Below, one piece after another: positions 16,603-26,019 of a DNA stretch of 64,000 bases (position 1 is the first letter of the stretch; every line of letters starts with the position of its first letter). Origin of the DNA: Alphaproteobacteria bacterium (GTDB taxonomy: Bacteria; Pseudomonadota; Alphaproteobacteria; Rhodospirillales; WMHbin7); NCBI GenBank assembly GCA_015231795.1, contig JADGAX010000008.1, forward strand, positions 62,001-126,000, given 5' to 3'. Under the pieces are notes generated by a model, which saw only the letters and a program-made list of their open reading frames with translations, ran no database searches and had not been told where the DNA came from. Made by a program: the position numbers and the translations under genes.

Positions 16603-18213
16603 ATGGCTGACACCGCCTTCTCAGAGATGTTCCCGCTTGCCCCCGACGCCACGCAATATCGCCAGATCGCCAAGGATCATGTCGGCGTCGAGAAATTCAA
16701 GGGCAAGGACGTGCTGGTGGTCGAACCCAAGGCGCTGGAGATCCTGGCCTTCGAGGGCTTCAAGGACATTTCGCACCTGTTGCGCCCCAGCCACCTTGCA
16801 CAACTGGCGGCGATTTTGGAAGATCCCGAAGCCAGCGAGAATGATCGCTTCGTCGCCTTCGACATGCTGAAGAACGCCAATATCGCGGCGGGCATGAAGC
16901 TGCCGATGTGTCAGGATACCGGCACCGCCATCATCACCGCCAAGAAGGGCGGCCAAGTCTGGACCGGCGGCGGCGACGAGGCTGCCCTGTCGGCGGGCGT
17001 TCAGCGCGCCTATACCGAACTGAACCTGCGCTACAGCCAAGTGGCTCCGGTCTCGTTGTACGAGGAAGTGAACACCGGCAACAACCTGCCCGCCCAGATC
17101 GACATTTCGGCGGTGAATGGCGACGCCTATAAATTTCTGTTCATGGCCAAGGGCGGCGGCTCGGCCAACAAGACCTATCTGTATCAGCAGACCAAGGCGC
17201 TGTTGAACCCCGACAGCCTGCTGAAATTCCTGGATGTGCAGATTCGCACACTGGGCACGGCGGCCTGTCCGCCCTACCATCTGGCCATCGTCATCGGTGG
17301 CACTTCGGCGGAAATGTGCCTAAAGACCGTGAAGCTGGCCTCGGCCCGCTATCTCGATGGTCTGCCGACCGTAGGCTCGAAGGCGGCGCACGCCATCCGC
17401 GACCCCGAATTGGAAGCCATCGTCCATAAGATGACGCAGAATATGGGCCTGGGCGCGCAGTTCGGCGGCAAATATTTCTGCCACGATGTGCGCGTCATCC
17501 GCCTGCCGCGCCACGGCGCATCGCTGCCGGTGGGACTGGGCGTTTCCTGTTCCGCCGACCGCCAAGCGGTGGCCAAGATCACCAAGGATGGCTTGTTCCT
17601 GGAAGCCTTGGAGACCGATCCCTCGACATATCTGCCCAAGATTGACGAAAGCAAACTGAGCGGCCAAGTGGTGAACGTCGACCTTAAAAAGCCGATGAGC
17701 GAGATCAGGGCCACATTGTCGCAATATCCCATCAAGACCAGATTGGCGCTGACCGGCACCTTGATCGTGGCCCGCGACATCGCGCACGCCAAGCTGAAAG
17801 AACGTCTCGATTCCGGCCAGGGCCTGCCGCAATATTTCAAGGATCATCCGGTCTATTACGCTGGCCCCGCCAAAACGCCCACCGGCATGGCCTCGGGGTC
17901 TTTCGGCCCCACCACGGCGGGGCGCATGGACAGCTATGTCGATCTGTTCCAGGCCAATGGCGGCAGCATGGTCATGCTGGCCAAGGGCAATCGTTCGAAG
18001 GCGGTGACCGAATCTTGCAAGAAGCATGGCGGCTTCTATCTGGGATCGATCGGCGGCTCGGCGGCCCGTTTGGCTCAGGACTGCATCAAGAAGGTCGAGG
18101 TGCTGGAATATCCCGAACTGGGCATGGAAGCCGTCTGGAAGATCGAGGTCGAAAATTTCCCCGCCTTCATCATCGTCGACGACAAGGGCAACGACTTTTT
18201 CGAGAAACTATAG
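16603..18213 (+). CDS. fumA: Class I (iron-sulfur) fumarate hydratase
   Basis: 536 residues, the length expected for fused alpha/beta class I fumarases. Recognisable segments are [13 protein letters not shown] (cluster Cys region), [34 protein letters not shown] and the C-terminal [13 protein letters not shown]. It interconverts fumarate and malate in the TCA cycle using an oxygen-sensitive [4Fe-4S] cluster. It follows sspB closely and is followed after 34 bases by a FecR-domain gene, but shared regulation with these is not obvious. fumB is an equally valid name. Confidence 0.93.
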   Translation: MADTAFSEMFPLAPDATQYRQIAKDHVGVEKFKGKDVLVVEPKALEILAFEGFKDISHLLRPSHLAQLAAILEDPEASENDRFVAFDMLKNANIAAGMKLPMCQDTGTAIITAKKGGQVWTGGGDEAALSAGVQRAYTELNLRYSQVAPVSLYEEVNTGNNLPAQIDISAVNGDAYKFLFMAKGGGSANKTYLYQQTKALLNPDSLLKFLDVQIRTLGTAACPPYHLAIVIGGTSAEMCLKTVKLASARYLDGLPTVGSKAAHAIRDPELEAIVHKMTQNMGLGAQFGGKYFCHDVRVIRLPRHGASLPVGLGVSCSADRQAVAKITKDGLFLEALETDPSTYLPKIDESKLSGQVVNVDLKKPMSEIRATLSQYPIKTRLALTGTLIVARDIAHAKLKERLDSGQGLPQYFKDHPVYYAGPAKTPTGMASGSFGPTTAGRMDSYVDLFQANGGSMVMLAKGNRSKAVTESCKKHGGFYLGSIGGSAARLAQDCIKKVEVLEYPELGMEAVWKIEVENFPAFIIVDDKGNDFFEKL

Positions 18214-18247
18214 CCGTCGCCAACGTCACGCAAGCAAGGAGAGCAAG

Positions 18248-18883
18248 ATGTTTCGCCGCTCCGTTTTTCTGCTGCCGATCCTTCTGGCCCTGGCCCTGCC
18301 CGCCTGCGCCGCTGACAAAAAAGCGCCGCCGGTCATCGCAGGGCATGTCTCGCGCATTCAAGAAAGCGCCATGCTGAACGGGCTGGCGCTGACCCAAAAG
18401 GGCGCCCTCGTGCATGTCGGCGATAAGCTGTCGACCGGCAAGGACTCGCGCCTCGAACTGCGCTTTACCGACGGCGGCACCTTGGTGCTGGGCGAAAACG
18501 GCCAATTGGTGGTCGATGCCTATCTCTATGATCCCGTGAAGATCAAGGGCAACAGCCTGCTCAGTGTCGTCCAGGGCGCTTTCAAGGCGACCACGGCGGG
18601 CATCGCCAAGCTGGAAGACCAGCCCTACAAAGTGCGAACGGCGGTGGCGACCATCGGCATTCGCGGCACCACTTTCTGGGGCGGCGGGCTGGGAGAAGGA
18701 AGCGGCTACAATGTCCTGGTGCTGGAAGGCAAGGGCGTGGTGGTCGAGAACCAACTGGGCAAGGTGGAACTGGCCGGGGCGGGCCTGGGCACCTCGATTG
18801 CGGCGGGCGGAGCGCCTGGGGCACCCGTTGTCTGGTCGCCCGAGCGCCAGGCCGAAGCGGCGGCGACGGTGTCGTTTAAGTAG
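18248..18883 (+). CDS. Exported FecR-domain protein
   Basis: 211 residues. The ATG at 18248 has AGGAGA five bases upstream; a longer in-frame start would lie within fumarase. The N-terminal signal (FRRSVFLLPILLALALPACA) could be cut by signal peptidase I or, less likely, be a lipoprotein signal at Cys. The rest is a FecR-type beta-rich domain (VGDKLSTGKDSRLELRFTDG, RTAVATIGIRGTTFWG). Stand-alone periplasmic FecR proteins are common near secretion or surface genes. No sigma factor or TonB receptor is adjacent, so it is not a classic Fec regulator. Overlaps the convergent DUF2269 gene by 8 bases. Confidence 0.83.
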   Translation: MFRRSVFLLPILLALALPACAADKKAPPVIAGHVSRIQESAMLNGLALTQKGALVHVGDKLSTGKDSRLELRFTDGGTLVLGENGQLVVDAYLYDPVKIKGNSLLSVVQGAFKATTAGIAKLEDQPYKVRTAVATIGIRGTTFWGGGLGEGSGYNVLVLEGKGVVVENQLGKVELAGAGLGTSIAAGGAPGAPVVWSPERQAEAAATVSFK

Positions 18884-19343
18884 GGCGGATGACCATCAGA
18901 GCGAAGATGCCCACCAAGGCCAGGAAAGCAGGCCAGCCAAGGGCAAACCATATCCGCATGAGACGGTGAGCCTGAACGGGCAGCGGCGATCCTTCGTTCG
19001 TCGCTTTTCTGGCCAAGTCTCGCACCTTATACTGGATTGCCACCACGGGCAGCCAACAGGCCAAAGCCAAAACATAAAGCCCATAGACGAACTGCAGCCA
19101 CAGGGCGAGAGGGTCGTGTCCGCCCAGATAAATCAGGGCGAGGCCGGTTAATACCTGCACTGCGCCAGAACTGGCCGTGAACAACCAATCAGCCAAAACA
19201 ACGTTTGATGTCACCACAGCCAGAACCTTGGCATCGCCACGTCGATAGGCGAACCACATGTGGAAGGCTGTCCCCAATCCAGTGCCAAACAACAAAGTTG
19301 CCGACAAGATATGCACGATTTTGACCAGGAAGAATGGTTCCAT
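18876..19343 (-). CDS. DUF2269-family membrane protein
   Basis: 155 residues from ATG 19343, supported by GGAGGAAAAG upstream; the open frame extends to 19724, but that part lies inside the upstream gene. Four hydrophobic helices with an N-terminal VKIVHILSATLLFGTGLGTAFHMW, typical of DUF2269 integral membrane proteins. Function unknown. The start overlaps the stop of the SDR-DoxX gene by one base (TAATG), so the two are translationally coupled. In other genomes the same two families also occur side by side (general knowledge). Confidence 0.85.
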   Translation of the reverse strand: MEPFFLVKIVHILSATLLFGTGLGTAFHMWFAYRRGDAKVLAVVTSNVVLADWLFTASSGAVQVLTGLALIYLGGHDPLALWLQFVYGLYVLALACWLPVVAIQYKVRDLARKATNEGSPLPVQAHRLMRIWFALGWPAFLALVGIFALMVIRPT

Positions 19344-20608
19344 TATTTCTTTTCCTCCATAGCCCACAAAACGAGAATGGCGGCAAGAATAGGAAGATTT
19401 TTCAATAGAGGTCCCAGTGGTTCCAGCCACAAGGCGGGAGTCAGAAGCGATAGAAATATTGTGTAACCGGCAACCATCAAGCCTTGCAACGGCAGGCTCC
19501 AATGCAGCCCACGCCCAAGGATCAAACTGGCCGCCAGCATAAGATCGAAAGCGCCGGCGAGACGGACCCAAATGGGTGAAACGGGTATCTCCGTCCAGCT
19601 TTCCGGCGCCAGAAACAAGCCCATCAGTCCCGATGCCAGCCACAGAATAGCCAGGACGGCTCGCAGCAACGGATTCAGAAAATAAAGACGCGCGTGCCAG
19701 CGGTCCTGGACATGCGAGGGGCATTTAACATGCCATTGGTCCATGCTGAGAAACCGCAAGCCGGTTGCGCCTTCAAACGCCGTGGCACTTGCTGCGTTGC
19801 CGTGCAGCAATTGGGACAGTGCCGTGGTTGAAAATGGGCCGCCCCCGATAAGATCGCCGACCTTGCATGCCACTCGGATCAGCCATAGAGGAACAGGCAA
19901 TACGAAGGCCTGGGGCAATCCAAGCCAAGCCCTCAGTTTGACAAGAATTTCCCTAAGGCTTAGTTGCTCTGGCCCACAAGGCTCGAGCGTGCATTGCCTC
20001 GGTTCGCCCGTTTCGATAAAGCGGACCACCGCCTGTGCCAAATCGTCGGCGTGCAGAGGCTGAAAGACCTGATCGCCGCAGCCGGGAACAGGAATGACGA
20101 TTGGCAACGCGGCAAGCCCTCTCATCAGGGACGTGCCGCCATAGCTTCCCTGCGCATATACCAAGGACGGGCGCAGGATCAACCAGTTAAGGTCGAGTTG
20201 CTTCAAACGTTCTTCCGCTTCATATTTGCTCAGCGCAAAACCGGTTCCTGCCTCTTTATCCGCGCCTGTGGCGGAAATGTGAATGATGCGCTTCACCCCG
20301 GCCATCTGGCAGGCTTGATACAAGGCCATGGGGCCACTGACATGAACGGCATCCAAAGACTGGCCAGGAGCGGCACGTAAAATTCCAGCCGCGTTGACAA
20401 CAGCATCAACGCCCTTAAGCCGATCCGCCCAGTCCTCTGGCGCAACGTCGCTGTTGAGATCGACTGCTATCTCGGAAATGCCCGGAAAGCGTCGAGGCAT
20501 CTCCCCCGTCTCGCGCACCGCAGCAATCACCTGATGGTCTGCCGACAAAAGTGCCGCCACAATATGTCGGCCGATAAACCCCTTGGCACCCAGAACGAGA
20601 ACCCGCAC
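19343..20608 (-). CDS. NAD(P)-binding SDR fused to a DoxX-like membrane domain
   Basis: 421 residues. The N-terminal extended/atypical SDR Rossmann fold (MRVLVLGAKGFIGRH, GxxGxxG at 7-13) runs to about residue 290. A C-terminal domain with four predicted transmembrane helices (NPLLRAVLAILWLASGLMGLF onward) resembles DoxX-like proteins. Such fusions are annotated as NAD-dependent epimerase or NmrA-like with DoxX tail; the reaction is unknown. Coupled to the DUF2269 gene downstream. The divergent neighbour is a small ribbon-helix-helix gene 58 bases away. Confidence 0.84.
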   Translation of the reverse strand: MRVLVLGAKGFIGRHIVAALLSADHQVIAAVRETGEMPRRFPGISEIAVDLNSDVAPEDWADRLKGVDAVVNAAGILRAAPGQSLDAVHVSGPMALYQACQMAGVKRIIHISATGADKEAGTGFALSKYEAEERLKQLDLNWLILRPSLVYAQGSYGGTSLMRGLAALPIVIPVPGCGDQVFQPLHADDLAQAVVRFIETGEPRQCTLEPCGPEQLSLREILVKLRAWLGLPQAFVLPVPLWLIRVACKVGDLIGGGPFSTTALSQLLHGNAASATAFEGATGLRFLSMDQWHVKCPSHVQDRWHARLYFLNPLLRAVLAILWLASGLMGLFLAPESWTEIPVSPIWVRLAGAFDLMLAASLILGRGLHWSLPLQGLMVAGYTIFLSLLTPALWLEPLGPLLKNLPILAAILVLWAMEEKK

Positions 20609-20666
20609 TTGCGCCTCCCCTTGAAGGGTATCATTCTGCCTTCAGAATCAGCACAAAGGAAGGCGC

Positions 20667-20888
20667 ATGACGTCCAATCAGTTGCGCAAGCGCTCGCTGT
20701 CGATTGCCGGGCACCGGACCAGCGTGGCGCTTGAGCCGGAATTCTGGAAAGCCTTGGAAGAAATCGCCGCCCAGCGCCAGACATCCTTGAGCGATCTGGT
20801 GGCGAAGACCGACGAAACGCGCCAAGCGAATGGGCTTTCCAGCGCGCTGCGTCTTCTGGCGCTTGAGCATTATCGCAAGTCGCCCTAG
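20667..20888 (+). CDS. Ribbon-helix-helix domain protein (RHH_4-like)
   Basis: 73 residues. SIAGHRTSVALEPEFWKALEEIAAQRQTSLSDLV is the RHH_4-type DNA-binding fold (short strand, two helices) common in small alphaproteobacterial proteins. Probable transcriptional regulator; target unknown. The stop codon TAG is made of the TA target dinucleotide plus the first base of the adjoining MITE. Without the insertion the frame would read on through the bases after 21155, so the native C-terminus may have been changed. Confidence 0.78.
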   Translation: MTSNQLRKRSLSIAGHRTSVALEPEFWKALEEIAAQRQTSLSDLVAKTDETRQANGLSSALRLLALEHYRKSP

Positions 20889-21153
20889 GGTCAGAACTCA
20901 TTAACGCCACGGACGCGACGCTGGAGATTTTGTTGTCTGAACAGGCGCTTGGCCCGCCGTGGACTGGCTGTCCACAAGGGGCAAGCAACGCATTCGGGCG
21001 GCAAAATCACCGCGTCCCTTCGGGCTTCGAAGGAAATGGCCGACTGATGCGTCAAAACGCTCGACCGTATTCCCGATACGCTCATCGCGTTTTTCCTGTC
21101 ATTCGGCCATTTCCTTCAGAAGCGCGTCTCGCGGGGTTCATGAGTTTTGACCC
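20888..21153. mobile_element. MITE-like non-autonomous element flanked by TA
   Basis: 266 bases bounded by inverted repeats: left GGGTCAGAACTCATTAACGCC, right (reverse complement) GGGTCAAAACTCATGAACCCC (both shown as variants, 17 of 21 or better matching). TA flanks both sides (20886-20887 and 21154-21155), as expected for a Tc1/mariner-IS630-type duplication. Internally there is a perfect 15-base inverted repeat (21029-21043 with 21103-21117). No transposase frame. It sits between the RHH gene and the convergent asmA gene and touches both stop codons. Confidence 0.72.
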
Positions 21154-24100
21154 TACAACCCCTTCAGAATGTTCTTGAGGATCTTCGAGGGCTTTTCCTT
21201 TTGCGCCGGTTGCTGCGCAGGTTGATCCGCCGATGGCGAAGACGGCGCTTGCTGCTGCGGCGCGGAACCGCCGCCCAGCAAACCGTCCAGGCCCTTGGCC
21301 TTCAGTCCCTTCATCAAGCCCTTCTCGACCGCCCAGCGCTGCAGATCGTCGATATCGACGAATTTGCGCGGCGCGTCCAGGGGGCCTTGCAGGCGAACGC
21401 CCAGCGACGGGCCATTGGCGCTGCCCGTCAGCTTGAAGGCGAGCTTGGCGTCCTGGGTCCATTGCGGCAAATCGGCCTGCATGGTGCCCGACCCCGTGCC
21501 GCCATCGGCCACCAGTTTGATGTCGTTGCTGGTGACGATGCCGTTATTCGCCTTGAAGCTGGCCGACATCTGGCTGAAGGCGGTTTTGCCGCCGCCGGAA
21601 ACCGTGGAAGCCAGCCCCGCCAGGGCCGCCACATTGTTGATGTTGGCCAACTGGCGATTGACGGCGGGAAGATCGATCCCCTCCACCACGCCGTCCTTGG
21701 CGGCGAAACCGCCATTGCCGGTCAGATGCGACACCAGCTCGGCCTCGCTTCTGCCCGACGACGTTAGGCTGAATTGCGCATCATATTTCCCAGCCGCCTG
21801 ATGAAGGCCCGCCAATTCGCTCAACGTGGATTTCAGATCGGCGCCCACCAGCGTCGCCTTGCTCTCGACCTGCATGCCAGCCCCAGCCACCAGACGCGCC
21901 TGGGCGTCCAGCGCGCCGCCCCACAAGGTTGCGGTCAGTTTCGACACCGTAAGAACGCCGTCTCTAAGTTCGGCGCTGGCAACCGGCTTTAACATGCGAA
22001 TGCCCGACACGCGCAAGCCAGCCAGGCTGATGTCCGCCTTGGCGTCGATATCTTTCAAGCCCGACAAATCGATGGGCGATGAAGACCAGCGCGCGCCGCC
22101 GCCTTGGGCCAGCGCCGCCAATTGAACGCCAATCTTCTCGGGCAGGGGCATGCCGTGACGGCCAAGCGCCGCCATCTTCCTGGGCATATAGGCGTCCAGG
22201 TCGATCTCGCCGCCCGTGAGCTTCGCCGTCAGTTGCGGGCGAGCGCCGGTCAGCAGAATCTGCGCGCCGCCTTCGACCTTTCCCTTGCCCAGAAGGAGCG
22301 CCAGATTTGACAGGTCGATCTTCGCAGGATCGGCCGACAGCGATGACGCCAAGTCCAGCGGCCCCCAATGGCCGTCTTGCTTGAGCAGTTGCGCCGCGTT
22401 GGGATGTTTGAGCGACATCTTGCCGTCAAAACGCGGCGACAGGCTGACGATGTCGTGAATTTTGCCGTCTAGCCTGGCGTCGGCGCCCTTGGCGCTCAGA
22501 AGTGCTGACAAATCCAACCCGTCCACCCCGCCATCCAACATGGCGGTCAAGGCCAAGGGGCCAAGATCGTCCAATCCCGACGCCGAAAGACCGGCTATCG
22601 CCGCCAGCAGAGCGGGTTGGCGGCTGGCCAGCTCAAGCGACAGTTTCTTGAAGCTGGGCAGGCCTTTGCTCAATCCCTCGATGCCGCCCTTCAAGCGCAG
22701 GTTTGATCCGGCCAGATCGCCCACGCCCGCATCCTTCATCATCAGATCGCCATTCAGCAGCGAACCGTCGATCAGTATTTTGTTGGCCGCCGTTTTTTTC
22801 CAGACCACGTTGTTGGCGGTCAGCCGGATATTCGCGTCAAAGCCCGTCAGGAAGGCCAAGGGCGAGATTTGCGCCTTGGAAGCGGCGGGAGGAGCGGCGC
22901 CTTTCGCAACCGGCGACGAAGAGGTGGAAGCGCTTTCCTTTTCCGTCTGCTGCGAAACCGGCTGGCTCGCCAGATACGAATCGAGATCGAGGCGGTTCAG
23001 ATCGAGCGCCAGCCCCACGGCGGGCCTGACGCCCGGCTTCAAGATGGCCGCCCCCAGAAGGCGCGTTTCGTCCAACGTCATATCCAGATTGGTCAGCCGC
23101 ACTTCTTGTGACGTGCCCTGGACGCTGGCCTTCAGCCGGAAATTTTGCAGGCGGTTGGCGGCAAGGTTCTTGGGTTCGCCGCCCAGCCAAGCCAGCGTGG
23201 CGCGCAGCTTGGGCGTCTGCGCTTCCAGATTGCCTTCGAACTTCAAGCCTTGCGGCACATTGTTGACGAAACCGAAGAAGGCCGCTTCACCGCCGCCCGG
23301 CAATTGCAGCGACGCCTGGCTGACCGTCAGTTCGCCCGCATTCAAGGCCGCGTCGAAATGAACTTGTTCGATGGACTGACCATTCCAAGCCACGCTGCCC
23401 ACGCGCAGATCGAAAATGGCGGCAAGATTGCCCGGCAATTGCACGGTCTTTGCCGATGGCGTCTTGGCCGTTTCCTGCGGCTTGTCGCTCGGCCCCGCCT
23501 TCTCGGCCCCGCCTGTTGTTCGTGCGACGGGCTGCGCGGTCGCTTGCGGCTGCGCCCCTTTGGGCGTCAGGCGGTCAAGATCGAGGCGGTCCATTTCAAG
23601 ACGCGCTTCCAAGCGGCTTTCGGCGCCCAGCACCAGTTTCAGCTTGCCATATCCCTTGCCGCCCGCCAGTTCGATGCGGGTCTCATCCAGCGAGATCGTA
23701 TTGGCCGAAGCCGCCAAGGTCGATTCGATGCGCAGCGGATCGGGCGCCAACCCCTGCGCCACGCCCAGCGAACGGGCCAAGCCATCCAGGCTGGGCGCCT
23801 CGACCACCAGCTTTCCCCTGGCCGCATAGCCGCCGGAAAGCAGGCTGAGCAGGCCGCCATAGCGGGCCTTGAAGCCGGGACCGGGCAAGGTGAATTCGAT
23901 ATTGAGCGGAGAGGCGCGGTCGCGGCGCAGTTCTTCCAGACCGCCGGACAGCAACACCGGCTGGCCCAGGAAATTCGCCTGACCCTCGAATTTATAAGGA
24001 CCCGTCAGGGATCCCGCCTCGGCGTCCAATCCAATGCCGTCGAACTTCTGCATGGCCTGGGTTCTGGCGTCCTTCACGATCACCGTGGCGTTCGACACTT

Positions 24101-24620
24101 GAAGATGATTGATCTCGACGCTGGGCGCTTGGCCCTTATCCTGAGACGAAGAAGCGTCCTTGCCTTCTTGCTTGGGCGGCAGGGCCTGCGCCGGAGCCAC
24201 CGAGGTTGTGGGCAACCAACTGGGCGATCCATCGGCCATGGTTTCCAAGGTCACCGTGGCGCCGTCCAGCAAGATGGCCTGGAAGGCGATGCGGCCCTGC
24301 GCCATCTTCAAAAGCGACAACTCGACGCGCGCCTTGCGCAGGTCAAGCAGATCGGGATCCGCAGCCCCCTTTGGCGCCTTGACCTTCACGCCGCGCAAGG
24401 TCACTGCGGGCGAAGGCAACAACCTGAAATCGATCCCCGATTCGATGCTGACCGGGTGGCCAAGGGCTTGCGTCAATTTGCTCTCGATCTCGGGACGGAA
24501 GCGGTCCGCCTTGACGAACAAGGGAGCGATGAAGCCGACCGCCGAGACGGTCAGCGCCAGGGCGCCCAGAACGATCAGGGACTTTCGAAAAGGTTCGATC
24601 CGCGTCATGTCCAATTTCAT
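21153..24620 (-). CDS. asmA: AsmA-family protein
   Basis: 1155 residues. An N-terminal membrane anchor (SLIVLGALALTVSAVGFIAPL) precedes a long periplasmic region with the AsmA N-domain (HPVSIESGIDFRLLPSPAVTLRGVKV) and a C-terminal AsmA domain (ANNGIVTSNDIKLVADGGTGSG). AsmA-like proteins are bridge-type proteins thought to move phospholipids between inner and outer membranes. The middle has Ser/Pro/Ala/Gln-rich low-complexity linkers, as does the C-terminus (GGGSAPQQQAPSSPSADQ). The start overlaps the stop of the upstream oxidase gene (4 bases). The TAG stop includes the TA flank of the MITE but would be TAG without it too. Confidence 0.88.
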   Translation of the reverse strand: MKLDMTRIEPFRKSLIVLGALALTVSAVGFIAPLFVKADRFRPEIESKLTQALGHPVSIESGIDFRLLPSPAVTLRGVKVKAPKGAADPDLLDLRKARVELSLLKMAQGRIAFQAILLDGATVTLETMADGSPSWLPTTSVAPAQALPPKQEGKDASSSQDKGQAPSVEINHLQVSNATVIVKDARTQAMQKFDGIGLDAEAGSLTGPYKFEGQANFLGQPVLLSGGLEELRRDRASPLNIEFTLPGPGFKARYGGLLSLLSGGYAARGKLVVEAPSLDGLARSLGVAQGLAPDPLRIESTLAASANTISLDETRIELAGGKGYGKLKLVLGAESRLEARLEMDRLDLDRLTPKGAQPQATAQPVARTTGGAEKAGPSDKPQETAKTPSAKTVQLPGNLAAIFDLRVGSVAWNGQSIEQVHFDAALNAGELTVSQASLQLPGGGEAAFFGFVNNVPQGLKFEGNLEAQTPKLRATLAWLGGEPKNLAANRLQNFRLKASVQGTSQEVRLTNLDMTLDETRLLGAAILKPGVRPAVGLALDLNRLDLDSYLASQPVSQQTEKESASTSSSPVAKGAAPPAASKAQISPLAFLTGFDANIRLTANNVVWKKTAANKILIDGSLLNGDLMMKDAGVGDLAGSNLRLKGGIEGLSKGLPSFKKLSLELASRQPALLAAIAGLSASGLDDLGPLALTAMLDGGVDGLDLSALLSAKGADARLDGKIHDIVSLSPRFDGKMSLKHPNAAQLLKQDGHWGPLDLASSLSADPAKIDLSNLALLLGKGKVEGGAQILLTGARPQLTAKLTGGEIDLDAYMPRKMAALGRHGMPLPEKIGVQLAALAQGGGARWSSSPIDLSGLKDIDAKADISLAGLRVSGIRMLKPVASAELRDGVLTVSKLTATLWGGALDAQARLVAGAGMQVESKATLVGADLKSTLSELAGLHQAAGKYDAQFSLTSSGRSEAELVSHLTGNGGFAAKDGVVEGIDLPAVNRQLANINNVAALAGLASTVSGGGKTAFSQMSASFKANNGIVTSNDIKLVADGGTGSGTMQADLPQWTQDAKLAFKLTGSANGPSLGVRLQGPLDAPRKFVDIDDLQRWAVEKGLMKGLKAKGLDGLLGGGSAPQQQAPSSPSADQPAQQPAQKEKPSKILKNILKGL

Positions 24621-26008
24621 ACGCGGATCACCTTCCCGGGATTCATGATGTTCAAAGGATCAATGGCGCGCTTTAGCGTGCGCATCAGATCGGCCGCCGG
24701 GCCGAATTCCTTTTCAAGATAGTGCATCTTGCCGGTGCCGATGCCATGTTCGCCGGTGCAGGTGCCGCCCATGGCCAGGGCGCGCTCGACCATACGCCCG
24801 CTCAAGCGCTTGGCTTCCGACAGGTCTTTCTCAACGCCCGGCTCGATCAGAAAGATGGTGTGGAAATTGCCGTCGCCGACATGCCCCACGATGGCCGCCG
24901 TCAGGAAGGATTGCGAAACGTCGGCCCGCGTTTCGCCGATGGCCTCGGCCAGTCGCGAGATGGGCACGCAGACGTCCGTCGTCAAACCCTTGCAGCCGGG
25001 CTTCAAGGCCAGCGCCGCGTAATAGGCGTCGTGCCTGGCCTGCCACATTTTCGAACGATCCTCAGTCTTGGCCGCCCAGGTAAAGCGCTCGCCGCCCTCT
25101 TCGGCGGCGATGGCGCCCACCGTCTCGGCCTGTTCCGCCACCCCTTGTTGGGAACCGTGGAATTCGAAGAACAAGGTGGGCTTTTCCAAAAGATCGAGCT
25201 TGGCGAATCGATTGACCGCCATCACCGAGGTTTCGTCCAGCAATTCCATTCTGGCCACCGGAATGCCGCTTTGGATGATCAGGATCACGGTGTTGACGGC
25301 GGCCTCGACGCTGGGAAACGAGCAGACAGCCGCCGAGATGGCTTCCGGAATGCCGTACAGACGCAAGGTCAATTCGGTGATGATGCCCAGCGTTCCCTCG
25401 CAGCCGACGAACAGATGGGTCAGGTCGTATCCCGCCGCCGACTTCTTGGCCCTGGACGCCGTGGTGATGATCTGTCCGTCGGGCAACACGACGGTGGCCG
25501 ACAGCACGGCCTCTTTCATGGTGCCGTAGCGCACGGCGTTGGTGCCGGAAGCGCGGGTCGCCGCCATGCCGCCCAGGCTGGCGTCGGCCCCCGGATCGAC
25601 CGGAAAGAACAGGCCCTGATCGCGTAAGAATTCGTTCAACTGCTTGCGCGTGACGCCTGCCTGGACCGTCACGTCCAAATCCTCGGGACGCACGGCGACG
25701 ATCTTGTTCATCCCCATCAGATCGATGCAGACCCCGCCTTCCAGCGCCGCCACATGGCCTTCCAGCGAGGTGCCGGTGCCGAAGGCGACCACGGGCACGC
25801 GGCGCTTGGCGCAGGCCTTGACGATGGCGCTGACCTCTTCGGTCGATTGGGCGAAGGCCACGGCGTCGGGCAAGGCCGTCTCGTGATAGGATTCGTCGTG
25901 GCCGTGCTGCTCGCACACCGCGCCCGAGGTGCTGAGGCGCTCGCCCAGAAGCGCTTTCAACTCGGCGATCAATTCAGGGGGAGCCGTCCGGCGAACTGGC
26001 TTGTCCAT
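24617..26008 (-). CDS. FAD-linked oxidase, D-lactate/glycolate dehydrogenase type (GlcD-like)
   Basis: 463 residues from ATG 26008, which has AGGAGA eight bases upstream. The open frame continues to 26725, but that part lies inside the nucleoside-transporter gene. The PCMH-type FAD-binding domain has VVAFGTGTSLEGHVAALEGGVCIDL and FPVDPGADASLGGMAATRASGTNA; the FAD-oxidase C-terminal domain ends with GTCTGEHGIGTGKMHYL. It oxidises a D-2-hydroxy acid (D-lactate, glycolate or similar) and feeds electrons to the membrane. No GlcE/GlcF partners are nearby, which favours a stand-alone D-lactate dehydrogenase type. Twelve bases follow the transporter gene, so co-transcription is likely. Confidence 0.9.
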   Translation of the reverse strand: MDKPVRRTAPPELIAELKALLGERLSTSGAVCEQHGHDESYHETALPDAVAFAQSTEEVSAIVKACAKRRVPVVAFGTGTSLEGHVAALEGGVCIDLMGMNKIVAVRPEDLDVTVQAGVTRKQLNEFLRDQGLFFPVDPGADASLGGMAATRASGTNAVRYGTMKEAVLSATVVLPDGQIITTASRAKKSAAGYDLTHLFVGCEGTLGIITELTLRLYGIPEAISAAVCSFPSVEAAVNTVILIIQSGIPVARMELLDETSVMAVNRFAKLDLLEKPTLFFEFHGSQQGVAEQAETVGAIAAEEGGERFTWAAKTEDRSKMWQARHDAYYAALALKPGCKGLTTDVCVPISRLAEAIGETRADVSQSFLTAAIVGHVGDGNFHTIFLIEPGVEKDLSEAKRLSGRMVERALAMGGTCTGEHGIGTGKMHYLEKEFGPAADLMRTLKRAIDPLNIMNPGKVIRV

Positions 26009-26019
26009 GGATATGTCTC

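Noticed and set aside
19344-19724. N-terminal extension of the DUF2269 frame
   Set aside because: It lies inside the SDR-DoxX gene; the start at 19343 has a strong ribosome site and a TAATG overlap.
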